16,956 nucleotides of DNA from an uncultured Lachnospiraceae bacterium (GCA_902767235.1 CACXGR010000007.1:1-16956); one strand, 5' to 3'. Shown: positions 1-7,002, counted from the first letter of the stretch. Translations and numbers: made by a program. Notes: generated by a model from the letters alone, not told the origin.

Positions 1-462
1 GTAGAGATCCGCTCGCTCCTGCTCCCCACCTGCTATGTCTACAAGACCATGAAGCTGCCGGCAGTCCTGTCATCGCTCAGAAACGCGCAGCAGCACATCG
101 CGGTGGTGACCGACGAATACGGCGGCACGCTCGGCGTGGTCTCCATGGAGGACGTGCTGGAGCAGCTGGTGGGAGACCTCTGGGATGAGACGGATACCGT
201 GGAGAAGGACATCGTAAAGCACGGCGACGGCAAGTATGAGCTGGACGGCGACACGCCGATCTCCGAATTCATAGAGCTCATGGGCTGGAAGGAGGAGAAC
301 TTTGACTTTGACTCCGAGACGGTGGGCGGCTGGTGCATCGAGTACAACAACGGCTTCCCCAATGTCAACAGCAAGTTCCGGTATGAGGACATCGAAGTGA
401 CGATCCTGGAGGTGTCCAAGCGGAGAGTGAGACGAGTGCTGGTGCAGGTGGTGAAGGAATAA
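1..462 (+). CDS. CBS / CorC-HlyC domain membrane protein, 3' part
   Basis: The reading frame is open from base 1 to the TAA at 460-462, so only about the last 153 codons are present. The visible part holds the end of a CBS domain pair (TDEYGGTLGVVSMEDVLEQL, followed by VGDLWDETD), the usual 'GIVTxEDxLExxVGxxxDE' signature of this family. A CorC/HlyC C-terminal domain follows (YELDGDTPISEF, TVGGWCIEY, then a basic end KRRVRRVLVQ). In the family, an N-terminal DUF21 membrane domain, here lying outside the window, is linked to Mg2+/Co2+ export or resistance; the cytosolic CBS pair senses nucleotide, and the last domain resembles a transporter-associated fold. Function is inferred from family only. 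It faces the kinase gene tail to tail, with a shared hairpin between them. Confidence 0.9.
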   Translation, partial: VEIRSLLLPTCYVYKTMKLPAVLSSLRNAQQHIAVVTDEYGGTLGVVSMEDVLEQLVGDLWDETDTVEKDIVKHGDGKYELDGDTPISEFIELMGWKEENFDFDSETVGGWCIEYNNGFPNVNSKFRYEDIEVTILEVSKRRVRRVLVQVVKE

Positions 463-477
463 AAAAAGAGCATTCAG

Positions 478-509
478 AAAGGGCACGGCGTTTCGAAGCC
501 GTGCCCTTT
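478..509. terminator. Hairpin between two convergent genes
   Basis: A perfect 12-bp stem (AAAGGGCACGGC at 478-489 with GCCGTGCCCTTT at 498-509) encloses an 8-nt loop. It lies between the end of the CorC-type gene and the end of the minus-strand kinase. On the minus strand it is followed, about 10 nt later, by a run of seven T (461-467); on the plus strand no T-run follows. It is therefore a better terminator for the kinase than for the CorC gene, though it may slow both. Confidence 0.55.
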
Positions 510-532
510 GAAGCGCACAGAGAACCGGCGCC

Positions 533-1564
533 TCACAGTACCATAGGCCTCTGAGCGCGCCGCGAAGTCAGAAATCCGAAGGGGCGCCGCTTCTCATGGA
601 GAAGCTTTGCAGAGACGGACGCGTTGCCGGTGCCGGCGACAGGGGAGACGCCAAATACGACCTCCCGGTCAATGACCTCCAGAAGTTCAGCGGCACTCTG
701 AGGGCGGTCATCGGGACGCAAGGAGAGCCCCTGTGTGAGCATATCGGCAAGGAAGGGAGGCAGATCGCTGACATGGACGCCGGGAGGCAGGAGGGGCTCG
801 CCCCGAAGTCGCGCCAGGCACTGCGCCGGCGGACTGCCGCAGACGGACTCGTAGATCGTGGCGCAGAGGCAGTAGAGGTCGGTGGCGGGTGTGAGCTGCC
901 GGCCGCTGATCTGCTGCTCGGGCGCCGCATAGCGGACATTGACGGCCTGCCGCACGACGTGGTCCTCCATGCTGCCCGCGAGGTCTGCCGCATTCCCCCA
1001 GTCGATGAGGAAGACGCCGCCGTCCCGGCACAGAAAGCTGTTGATCGGGCTCACATCGCAGTGAATATATCCTCTTTCATGGACGCGCTTAAGGATTTCC
1101 AGAGTTCCCTTCATGATGTAGAGAGCCAGTGTATAGGGGAGGCGCCCGCGGAAACGGTCCATGTATTCCTTGCAGGTCATGCCTTCCAGGTATTCCTTGA
1201 CCAGATAGAAGGTCTCGTTCTCCTGAAAGGTCCCGATGACGCCGGGGACGCCGGGCACGTCGCCAAAGAGCTTGAGCATCTCTGCCTCCCGGCGGACCTG
1301 CATCAGGCCCCGGGACAATTTCTCTTCCCCTGAGAGAGAGGATGGATCGGGAACCGGCTGCGGTTCCGACTGACTTGCGATATCGTAGGCGTTGAGCCTG
1401 AGGGCGGTGGCGAGACCGTCCATGTGCTCGGCAGTGAATTCCTTGATGGAGACCTCCTGTCCGGTGGTCTCGTCCAGAGCCAGGTAGATCGTGCTGAAGC
1501 CGCCGGTGCCCAGCACTGTCCGAAGGCGGTAACGGTTTTGGAGAAGATCGGTATTGGAACGCAT
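533..1564 (-). CDS. Soluble serine/threonine protein kinase, atypical catalytic motifs
   Basis: A 343-residue protein with one Hanks-type kinase domain (about residues 10-300) and a short basic tail. Visible elements: glycine loop GTGGFSTIY (19-27), ATP lysine K41 in VSIKEF, helix-C glutamate probably E93, catalytic loop HCDVSPIN (168-175; catalytic D170, metal-binding N175), DWG (188-190) in place of DFG, APE (214-216), helix-F D229 and R287. There is no membrane segment and no PASTA or FHA domain, so it is likely cytosolic. The HRD arginine is replaced by cysteine (C169), making it a non-RD kinase. A proline/serine-rich insert (about 62-85) separates the lysine from helix C. The ATG is supported by GGAGG 6 nt upstream. 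All catalytic residues are present, so activity is plausible; substrates are unknown. It is transcribed divergently from the fusion-protein operon. Confidence 0.9.
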   Translation of the reverse strand: MRSNTDLLQNRYRLRTVLGTGGFSTIYLALDETTGQEVSIKEFTAEHMDGLATALRLNAYDIASQSEPQPVPDPSSLSGEEKLSRGLMQVRREAEMLKLFGDVPGVPGVIGTFQENETFYLVKEYLEGMTCKEYMDRFRGRLPYTLALYIMKGTLEILKRVHERGYIHCDVSPINSFLCRDGGVFLIDWGNAADLAGSMEDHVVRQAVNVRYAAPEQQISGRQLTPATDLYCLCATIYESVCGSPPAQCLARLRGEPLLPPGVHVSDLPPFLADMLTQGLSLRPDDRPQSAAELLEVIDREVVFGVSPVAGTGNASVSAKLLHEKRRPFGFLTSRRAQRPMVL

Positions 1565-1617
1565 GGCTGTCCTCCATTACTGCGGATTGGCGGGGGAAGG
1601 CAAAATACTGCACAGCT

Positions 1618-1626
1618 ATTATATCA
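1618..1626 (-). promoter_or_regulatory. Extended -10 promoter of the kinase gene
   Basis: Read on the minus strand, 1626-1618 gives TGATATAAT, a perfect TATAAT with the TGn extension. No good -35 box lies 16-18 nt upstream, as is common for extended -10 promoters. The implied start of transcription is about 45 nt before the kinase ATG. Confidence 0.6.
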
Positions 1627-1678
1627 TGGGGAGAGGGCGAAGGGGGAATACTCCCTGCGATGTTTGTAAGTGAGGACT

Positions 1679-1707
1679 TTTACAGAGCTGTATCCATGTG
1701 CTATCAT
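1679..1707 (+). promoter_or_regulatory. Promoter of the NifX-SlyD fusion operon
   Basis: TTTACA (1679-1684), a 17-nt spacer and TATCAT (1702-1707), with TGc directly before the -10 box (1699-1701) as an extension. The expected transcript start near 1714 leaves a leader of about 40 nt before the ATG at 1752. The divergent kinase promoter is about 55 bp away, so one regulator could act on both. Confidence 0.6.
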
Positions 1708-1751
1708 GATAAAACAATGCCTAAAAGAATTATATCCGGAAAGGAACCATT

Positions 1752-2630
1752 ATGAAAATTGCAGCAACTTACGAGAACGGGAATATTTTTCAGCACTTCG
1801 GGAGAACGGAGACTTTCAAAGTATATGAGGTAGAGGACGGAAAGATCGTCTCGAGCCAGGTCATCGGATCGAACGGGATCGGACACGGCGCGCTGGCCGG
1901 CCTTCTGGCCGACCAGGATATCAAAGTGCTCATCTGCGGCGGCCTGGGCGGCGGCGCGCTGAATGCGCTCAACGAAGCCGGCATTGAGGTGTGCGCAGGC
2001 GCTTCGGGCAGCGCGGACGAGGCAGTGGAGGCATATCTTCGGGGCGAGCTGGTGGACAGCGGCGCCAACTGCGACCACCATCATCACGGCGGTGAAGACC
2101 ACGAGTGCTGCGGCCATCACCATGAGGAGGAAGACCACGAGTGCTGCGGCGGCCACGGCGAAGGCGGCGGATGCTGCGGCAGGCACAGAGAGCCTGAGAT
2201 GGAGGGCAGAAATGTCGGCAAAAATGTGAAGGTCCACTACAGGGGAACCTTTGACGACGGAACCCAGTTCGACTCCTCCTATGACCGCGGTGAACCGCTC
2301 GCGTTCGTCTGCGGCGCCGGCATGATGATCAGGGGATTTGACAAGGCTGTGGCGGATATGGAAGTCGGCCAGGTCGTCGACGTGCACCTGATGCCGGAAG
2401 AGGCATACGGACAGGCCGACCCGGAGGCGGTCTTTACGATCGAGATCGCGCAGCTCCCCGGATCTGAGAACCTGGAGGTTGGACAGAGAGTATATCTGCG
2501 CAATATGATGGGCCAGCCCTTCCCGGTCACCGTGACAGCCAAGGACGACACCAACATCACTTTGGACGCCAATCACGAGATGGCAGGCAAGGAGCTGAAT
2601 TTCCGCATTGAACTCGTGGAAGTGGAGTGA
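1752..2630 (+). CDS. NifX-like domain - His/Cys linker - SlyD-like FKBP isomerase fusion
   Basis: One uninterrupted 292-codon frame joins three parts. Residues 1-105 resemble the NifX/NifB-C dinitrogenase cofactor-binding fold: HFGRTETFKVYEV (15-27), ICGGLGGGALNAL (61-73), GIEVCAG (77-83). Residues 107-145 form a metal-binding linker with seven Cys (107, 119, 120, 131, 132, 141, 142) and eleven His, containing a duplicated EDHECCG unit. Residues 153-292 are a SlyD-type FKBP peptidyl-prolyl isomerase with an inserted-in-flap region: VKVHYRGTFDDGTQFDSS, AGMMIRGFDKAV, PEEAYG, then NHEMAGKELNF near the end. The protein stops directly after the FKBP fold, without the usual C-terminal metal tail. 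Start: AAGGA 6-7 nt before the ATG. Family knowledge suggests metal-cluster or nickel handling plus protein folding; no nif genes lie nearby, so a nitrogenase role is unlikely. The specific client is unknown. Confidence 0.9.
   Translation: MKIAATYENGNIFQHFGRTETFKVYEVEDGKIVSSQVIGSNGIGHGALAGLLADQDIKVLICGGLGGGALNALNEAGIEVCAGASGSADEAVEAYLRGELVDSGANCDHHHHGGEDHECCGHHHEEEDHECCGGHGEGGGCCGRHREPEMEGRNVGKNVKVHYRGTFDDGTQFDSSYDRGEPLAFVCGAGMMIRGFDKAVADMEVGQVVDVHLMPEEAYGQADPEAVFTIEIAQLPGSENLEVGQRVYLRNMMGQPFPVTVTAKDDTNITLDANHEMAGKELNFRIELVEVE
2094..2150 (+). repeat. In-frame duplication inside the metal-binding linker
   Basis: Two identical 21-nt copies (2094-2114 and 2130-2150) start 36 nt, or 12 codons, apart. 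Both encode the heptapeptide EDHECCG (residues 115-121 and 127-133). The intervening codons encode HHHEE. The exact nucleotide identity suggests recent duplication or slippage that enlarged the His/Cys linker. Confidence 0.85.
2624..2627 (+). promoter_or_regulatory. Shine-Dalgarno site setting the reductase start
   Basis: GGAG lies in the last sense codons and stop of the fusion gene, 8 nt before the ATG at 2636. A GTG at 2627 in the same frame would be three codons earlier but overlaps this site and has only a weak GGAA upstream. The ATG is therefore preferred, and translation of the two genes is likely coupled. Confidence 0.6.
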
Positions 2631-2635
2631 AGATC

Positions 2636-3817
2636 ATGCAATACAGGCGCGACAAGTACGGAAATGAATTGTCGATACTGGGCTATGGCTGCATGCGCTT
2701 TACGAAGAAGGGAAACAAGACCGATATCGACAAGGCGGAGAGGGAGATCCTGGCTGCCTATGCGGCGGGGGTCAACTACTATGACACAGCCTACATTTAC
2801 GGAGACAGCGAGGCGGTGATTGGCGAGATCTTTGAGCGCAATCACATGCGCGAGAAGATTCACATTGCCACAAAGCTCCCGCAGTATATGATCCGCAGCC
2901 GGGAGGGGCTGGACAAGTACTTTGATGAAGAGCTGGCCCGCCTCAGAACGAACTATGTGGACTATTACCTGATGCACCATCTGACCGACGTGGCCATGTG
3001 GGAGAAACTCAAGGAGATCGGAATCCTGGACTGGATCAGCGCCAAAAAAGCGAGCGGTGCTATTGCAAACATCGGTTTTTCCTATCATGGGAACACCGAG
3101 AATTTCCTCAAGATCCTGGATGACTATGACTGGGACTTCTGTCAGATCCAGTACAATTATCTGGACGAGGTGGCCCAGGCGGGCGTGACGGGGCTGAAAG
3201 CCGCCGCGGAGAAAGGAATCCCGGTCATGATCATGGAACCGCTGCGGGGCGGAAAGCTGGTGAACATGCTGCCGGCCGGCGCGCTCGAGGCGATGAAGAA
3301 GAGCGGACGGAACTGGACGCCTGCGGAGTGGGGCCTGCGCTGGCTCTACGATCAGAAGGAAGTGACCGTGGTCCTGTCCGGTATGAATTCCGTGGAGATG
3401 GTGGAGGAAAACTGCCGGACAGCATCCGAGGCGGCGGCGGGCCACCTCACGGAGGAAGACCGAAAGACTTTGGAAGAGGTCAAAAGGTGCATTCGGGAAA
3501 AGGAAAAGGTGGGATGCACGGGCTGCCGGTACTGCATGCCCTGTCCCAAGGGCGTGGATATCCCCGGTATTTTCCGATGCTACAACACGATGTACACGGA
3601 GAGCAAGACAGAAGGGCGCTTCCAGTTTGCCCAGACGGTGGGACTTGCCAAAGAACCTCCTTTTGCGACCCAGTGTATTCAGTGCGGCAAGTGCGAGCAG
3701 CACTGCCCGCAGAACATTCCGATCCGCGAGAAGCTCAAGGAGGCGGATAAAGCTCTTCGGCCGCTGCCCTATAAGATCGGGATCGCTGTCGCGAGGAAGT
3801 TCATGTTCCGAAAGTGA
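2636..3817 (+). CDS. Aldo/keto reductase with C-terminal 4Fe-4S ferredoxin domain
   Basis: A 393-residue protein. The N-terminal TIM-barrel aldo/keto reductase domain (about 1-275) shows the expected tetrad: D50 and Y55 in YYDTAYIYGDSE, K80 in HIATK, H114 in DYYLMHH. The C-terminal part has two cysteine sets, C294-C297-C300-C303 (CTGCRYCMPCPKG) and C347-C350-C353-C357 (CIQCGKCEQHCP), each typical of a 4Fe-4S cluster. This fused type is common in anaerobic Clostridia; the substrate is not predictable, and electrons probably pass through the clusters rather than only NAD(P)H. The start ATG is only 5 nt after the stop of the NifX-SlyD fusion, so the two form one operon. A hairpin follows four bases after the stop. 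Confidence 0.93.
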   Translation: MQYRRDKYGNELSILGYGCMRFTKKGNKTDIDKAEREILAAYAAGVNYYDTAYIYGDSEAVIGEIFERNHMREKIHIATKLPQYMIRSREGLDKYFDEELARLRTNYVDYYLMHHLTDVAMWEKLKEIGILDWISAKKASGAIANIGFSYHGNTENFLKILDDYDWDFCQIQYNYLDEVAQAGVTGLKAAAEKGIPVMIMEPLRGGKLVNMLPAGALEAMKKSGRNWTPAEWGLRWLYDQKEVTVVLSGMNSVEMVEENCRTASEAAAGHLTEEDRKTLEEVKRCIREKEKVGCTGCRYCMPCPKGVDIPGIFRCYNTMYTESKTEGRFQFAQTVGLAKEPPFATQCIQCGKCEQHCPQNIPIREKLKEADKALRPLPYKIGIAVARKFMFRK

Positions 3818-3821
3818 ATGA

Positions 3822-3858
3822 AAAGGACCGCGCGGATCACAGATCTGCCCGGTCCTTT
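3822..3858 (+). terminator. Hairpin after the reductase gene, weak T-run
   Basis: The outer stem AAAGGACCG (3822-3830) pairs with CGGTCCTTT (3850-3858). After one C-C mismatch, an inner stem GCGGATC (3832-3838) pairs with GATCTGC (3842-3848) with one G-T wobble, around an ACA loop. Only three T occur at the base and no longer run follows, so termination may be partial. It sits 4 nt after the reductase stop and 19 nt before the aroC ATG. Confidence 0.5.
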
Positions 3859-3877
3859 ATGAAACAGGGAGGACGCA

Positions 3878-5017
3878 ATGAAAAACAGATTGGGAAACAG
3901 CGTCAGCGTCACGCTGTTCGGCGAGAGCCACGGCGAAGCGATCGGCGCGGTGCTGGACGGACTGGCACCGGGGATCGAAGTGGACGAGGCGTATATTGCC
4001 CGCAGCCTGAGCCTGCGCAGGCCGGCGGGAAAGATCTCCACCAAAAGAGTGGAGCCCGATCACTTCCGGATCTTGAGCGGCGTGTACGGGGGCCGCACGA
4101 CGGGGACGCCGCTCTGCATTGTGATCCCCAATGAGAACGCAAAGAGTGAGGATTATAAAGACGCGCGTTTTCTGGCGCGGCCGGGCCACGCGGATTACAC
4201 GGCGCACTGCAAGTATCACGGATTTGAGGATCCCCGCGGTGGCGGACATTTCAGCGGACGCATAACGGCGGCGCTCGTGGCGGCGGGCGCAGTGGTGATC
4301 CCGGCGCTTATGAGGAAGGGCATCCGGATCGGCACACATATCGCGCAGTGCGGCGGGATCAGTGACCGGCGTTTTAGCGCCTCGCCGGAAGAACTTCAGG
4401 ATGAGATCGAGGCGCTCTCCCAAAGTTCATTCGCTGCTTTGGACCCCGCGGCAGCGGACCGCATGCGTGCGGCGATGGAGCAGGCCGCAGAGGACGGAGA
4501 CAGCGTGGGAGGCGTCCTGGAGACGATCGTGACCGGAGTGCCGGCAGGCGTCGGCGAGCCCTGGTTTGACTCCCTTGAGAGCGTGCTCTCCCATGCGCTG
4601 TTCAGTATTCCCGCCGTCAAGGGCGTGTCGTTCGGAGATGGGTTTGCCATGCCGCTGATGCGCGGGAGCGAGGCCAATGACTGCTTTGCCATGCGCGGCG
4701 GCAGAGTGGTGACAAGGACCAATCACAACGGCGGCATAAACGGCGGGATCAGCAACGGCATGCCGATCCTCTTTCAATGCGCGGTAAAGCCGACACCCTC
4801 GATCTTCAAGGAGCAGGACACGGTGGACTTCTCAAAGGGAACCGAAGAAAAGCTCGTGATCTGCGGAAGACACGATCCCGCCATTGTCCACAGGGCCAGA
4901 ATCGTGGCGGACAGTGTCTGCGCGCTCGTTTTGTGCGATATGCTGGCGCAGAGGTACGGAACAGACTGGCTCGCCATGCCCTGCTGTGCGGACCGGGAGG
5001 GAGACGGCTGCAATTGA
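3878..5017 (+). CDS. aroC: Chorismate synthase
   Basis: A 379-residue enzyme that converts EPSP to chorismate with reduced FMN, the last common step of aromatic amino acid and folate precursor synthesis. Family signatures are clear: FGESHGEAIGAVLDG (14-28, active-site H18), SLRRPAGKISTKRVE, SGVYGGRTTGTP, RPGHADYT (101-108, second catalytic H104), DPRGGGHFSGRITA, and the late TRTNHNGGINGGISNG region. Length matches the family (about 360-390). The start ATG has GGGAGG about 6 nt upstream. No other shikimate gene is in the window, so it may depend on read-through from the reductase operon or on a promoter not obvious to me. The end is Cys-rich (PCCADREGDGC), without known role. Confidence 0.97.
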   Translation: MKNRLGNSVSVTLFGESHGEAIGAVLDGLAPGIEVDEAYIARSLSLRRPAGKISTKRVEPDHFRILSGVYGGRTTGTPLCIVIPNENAKSEDYKDARFLARPGHADYTAHCKYHGFEDPRGGGHFSGRITAALVAAGAVVIPALMRKGIRIGTHIAQCGGISDRRFSASPEELQDEIEALSQSSFAALDPAAADRMRAAMEQAAEDGDSVGGVLETIVTGVPAGVGEPWFDSLESVLSHALFSIPAVKGVSFGDGFAMPLMRGSEANDCFAMRGGRVVTRTNHNGGINGGISNGMPILFQCAVKPTPSIFKEQDTVDFSKGTEEKLVICGRHDPAIVHRARIVADSVCALVLCDMLAQRYGTDWLAMPCCADREGDGCN

Positions 5018-5120
5018 TACAGGATCAGGGCACTTCCTATCCGATCCTCGAGGAAGAGCGAAAACGAAGCCGTCGGCCTTAACTTTATGTAATTTTTATT
5101 AATTTTTTTGTAAAATATAA

Positions 5121-5149
5121 TTTCCACACAGGACGGCATCCTTTATACT
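5121..5149 (+). promoter_or_regulatory. Promoter of the PepSY gene
   Basis: TTTCCA (5121-5126), a 17-nt spacer and TATACT (5144-5149). This predicts a start near 5156 and a leader of about 90 nt. A second TATAAT (5116-5121) in the AT-rich stretch just upstream has only TTTTTA as -35 and could be a weaker alternative. The AT-rich block 5080-5125 stands out against the GC-rich surroundings and may serve as an UP element. Confidence 0.55.
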
Positions 5150-5188
5150 GTAGTCTAGGGAAAATCCAAGCGGGGAATAGGTGGTGCG

Positions 5189-5222
5189 ATGTCACGCTCC
5201 ATGACATGGACCGGACGGAGCG
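5189..5222 (+). promoter_or_regulatory. Leader with two overlapping, competing hairpins
   Basis: ATGTCA (5189-5194) can pair with TGACAT (5202-5207). CGCTCC (5195-5200) can instead pair with GGAGCG (5217-5222). The loop of the first hairpin contains the left arm of the second and the second would trap the right arm of the first, so they exclude each other. A 13-nt palindrome TCCATGACATGGA (5198-5210) lies in the same place and might also be an operator. It sits in the 5' leader about 25 nt before the PepSY start. Regulatory role is inference. Confidence 0.3.
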
Positions 5223-5246
5223 CCTGTGTGTTGAAAGAGGTATTTT

Positions 5247-5810
5247 ATGAAAATGAGAAAAAGTGTTACATTTGTTACAGCCGGGCTTGTGCTTGCGGGC
5301 ATCATACTGGGCGGCGGGTTCGTCGGTACGATGGCGGCGGAGAGCACCACGAAGGATACTGCCAAGGAGATCGCACTCAGCGATGCGGGACTCTCGGAAA
5401 ATGATGTGACCTTTGACGACATAGAGAAGGGCAAGGAACAGGGCGCCGCTGTCTATGAGATCGAGTTCTGGACAGACACCGATGAATATGAGTATGATAT
5501 TGCGATCGCCGACGGCGAGATCGTGAGCGTGAGCCGGGAGCAGACGGATCCGTCCCCGAGCGGGGCAGAGATTTCGAAATCGGAGGCAAAGGGGATCGCG
5601 CTTGAACACGCGGGCGTCAAGAAGGATTCGGTGACATTTACAAAGGACAGCACCGGAACGGAGGACGGCATTTCCGTCTTTAAGTTCAAATTTGAGGACG
5701 ATGATGCAAAGTATGAATATAATGTCACAAAGGAAGGCGGAGAGATCCTGAGCTATTCGAAGACGATCAGGACGCCGGCCTGCGTATCAGCGGGCAGAAA
5801 GGCAAAGTAA
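5247..5810 (+). CDS. Exported protein with two PepSY domains
   Basis: A 187-residue protein. An N-terminal basic patch and hydrophobic stretch (residues 7-28) form a signal peptide or membrane anchor; TMAAES could give cleavage after about residue 30. There is no lipobox cysteine. Two PepSY repeats follow: about 36-98 (KEIALSDAGLSENDVTF ... YEIEFWTDTDEYEYDI ... GEIVSVSRE) and about 110-172 (KGIALEHAGVKKDSVTF ... FKFKFEDDDAKYEYNV ... GEILSYSK). PepSY domains are thought to bind or inhibit peptidases outside the membrane; the partner here is unknown. The ATG has AGAGG 6 nt upstream. The gene has its own promoter and a strong terminator, so it is monocistronic. The tail is short, basic and contains one Cys. 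Confidence 0.9.
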   Translation: MKMRKSVTFVTAGLVLAGIILGGGFVGTMAAESTTKDTAKEIALSDAGLSENDVTFDDIEKGKEQGAAVYEIEFWTDTDEYEYDIAIADGEIVSVSREQTDPSPSGAEISKSEAKGIALEHAGVKKDSVTFTKDSTGTEDGISVFKFKFEDDDAKYEYNVTKEGGEILSYSKTIRTPACVSAGRKAK

Positions 5811-5829
5811 GCCGAAAGCAAAGCATAGA

Positions 5830-5860
5830 CGGAGAGGCTCCGGTGGAACCTCTCCGTTTT
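5830..5860 (+). terminator. Rho-independent terminator of the PepSY gene
   Basis: CGGAGAGG (5830-5837) pairs perfectly with CCTCTCCG (5849-5856), followed at once by TTTT and further T-rich sequence to 5869. It lies 19 nt after the PepSY stop. Confidence 0.85.
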
Positions 5861-5870
5861 CTGTGTTTTA

Positions 5871-5879
5871 TGATATAAT
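5871..5879 (+). promoter_or_regulatory. Extended -10 promoter of the recombinase gene
   Basis: TGATATAAT, a perfect TATAAT (5874-5879) with TGn extension, begins 11 nt after the T-run of the PepSY terminator. No recognisable -35 box is present because the terminator stem occupies that place. Transcription would begin near 5886, about 34 nt before the ATG. Confidence 0.6.
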
Positions 5880-5919
5880 CATCAGATATGAATGCGATCA
5901 ATGACTGCAAGGAGCCCCC

Positions 5920-7002
5920 ATGGAAACCTACCGAAACGAAAAAGACAATCGAGTTCTTGAGAAGATCAACGATATAAGCTCGGACATGCCCATGTTCGTC
6001 CGTCGCTTCGCGAATGAGTACCTGGTCACGAAAAACAAGGCGCCGCGGACCGTTCTGGGGTATGTCGGCGACCTCAAGGTGTTCTTTGAATATCTGGAAA
6101 AGACACAGGGAATCCCGGTCCGGCAGATTTCTTACCGCACGCTTGCGGAGCTGACAGCCGACGATATCCAGGACTATCTCATGTACCTGATGCGCTATAA
6201 CCGGAGAGACCCCAACAATTCCAAGGTCATCAGAGAGTCAAACCAGGCGCCTGCCCGGGCCAGAAAGCTCTCTTCCCTGCGCGCATTGTACCGCTATCTG
6301 ATCGCCCATGACCACTTGGAGAAGAACGTCGCAGAGCTGGTCGACATGCCCAAGATCGAAGAAAAGGCGATCACCTATCTGGAGAAGGAAGAGGTGCGGG
6401 AGGTCCTGCAGGGCGCCGAGACGGGCGACGCGCTCACAAAGACGCAGTACAAGTTCGCCAAGGGACAGCAGATGCGCGATGTCGCGATCCTGACACTCCT
6501 TCTTCACACCGGGATCCGCGTCAGCGAGATGGTCGGCATCGACCTGCAGGATATAGACTGGAATGAAAAGCGGATCAGGATCTTCCGGAAGGGGAGAAAG
6601 GAGCAGTATGTCTATTTTAACGAGCCCGTGCGGGAGGCGCTGCAGGACTACATCGACTACGAGCGCAAGATTCCCCAGGAGGACGTGAACGCACTCTTCA
6701 TCTCCCGAAAGGGGCAGCGGATCTCCGTCCGCGCCGTCGAGCGGCTGGTCAAAAAATACACGGCTTCCACGGTCCCCATGAAGCGGATCACGCCCCACAA
6801 GCTCCGCAGTACATTTGCGACCAATCTCTATGAGGAGACAGGCGATATTTATGTCACTTCCGACGCTTTGGGACACTCGAGCCTCGAGACTGTTAAAAAG
6901 TATACGAATCTGCACGATGAGCGGCGCAGAAGGGCGGCGGAGGCCATCGAAAGGGCGTATTACGAGGAAAAGAATAAACCGGATCTTCCAGTGGAGGAAT
7001 AA
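5920..7002 (+). CDS. XerC/D-like tyrosine recombinase
   Basis: A 360-residue site-specific recombinase. The N-terminal SAM-like core-binding domain (about 24-135) includes APRTVLGYVGDLKVFFEYL. The catalytic domain (about 150-345) holds the family residues: R200 in HTGIRVSE, probable beta-hairpin K224 in FRKGRKE, H293 and R296 in HKLRSTFAT, H319 in LGHSS, nucleophile Y328 in KKYTN. A 23-residue N-terminal addition and a charged C-terminal tail after Y328 make it longer than XerC/D (about 300). No excisionase, phage genes or att repeats are seen beside it, so a housekeeping or orphan role is more likely than a phage integrase. The ATG follows AAGGAG at about 6 nt. Base composition is like the GC-rich neighbours. 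Confidence 0.93.
   Translation: METYRNEKDNRVLEKINDISSDMPMFVRRFANEYLVTKNKAPRTVLGYVGDLKVFFEYLEKTQGIPVRQISYRTLAELTADDIQDYLMYLMRYNRRDPNNSKVIRESNQAPARARKLSSLRALYRYLIAHDHLEKNVAELVDMPKIEEKAITYLEKEEVREVLQGAETGDALTKTQYKFAKGQQMRDVAILTLLLHTGIRVSEMVGIDLQDIDWNEKRIRIFRKGRKEQYVYFNEPVREALQDYIDYERKIPQEDVNALFISRKGQRISVRAVERLVKKYTASTVPMKRITPHKLRSTFATNLYEETGDIYVTSDALGHSSLETVKKYTNLHDERRRRAAEAIERAYYEEKNKPDLPVEE

Noticed and set aside
1752..2630. NifX-like domain taken as evidence for nitrogen fixation
   Set aside because: No other nif gene is present, and NifX-like folds are widespread in anaerobes that do not fix nitrogen.
2573..3703. 376-codon open frame on the minus strand
   Set aside because: It lies antisense to the aldo/keto reductase, which has all catalytic and cluster residues in its own frame. 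No domain was recognised in the antisense product.
5920..7002. Reading the recombinase as a prophage or integrative element integrase
   Set aside because: No phage, conjugation, excisionase or tRNA gene and no att-like direct repeat is visible in the window.
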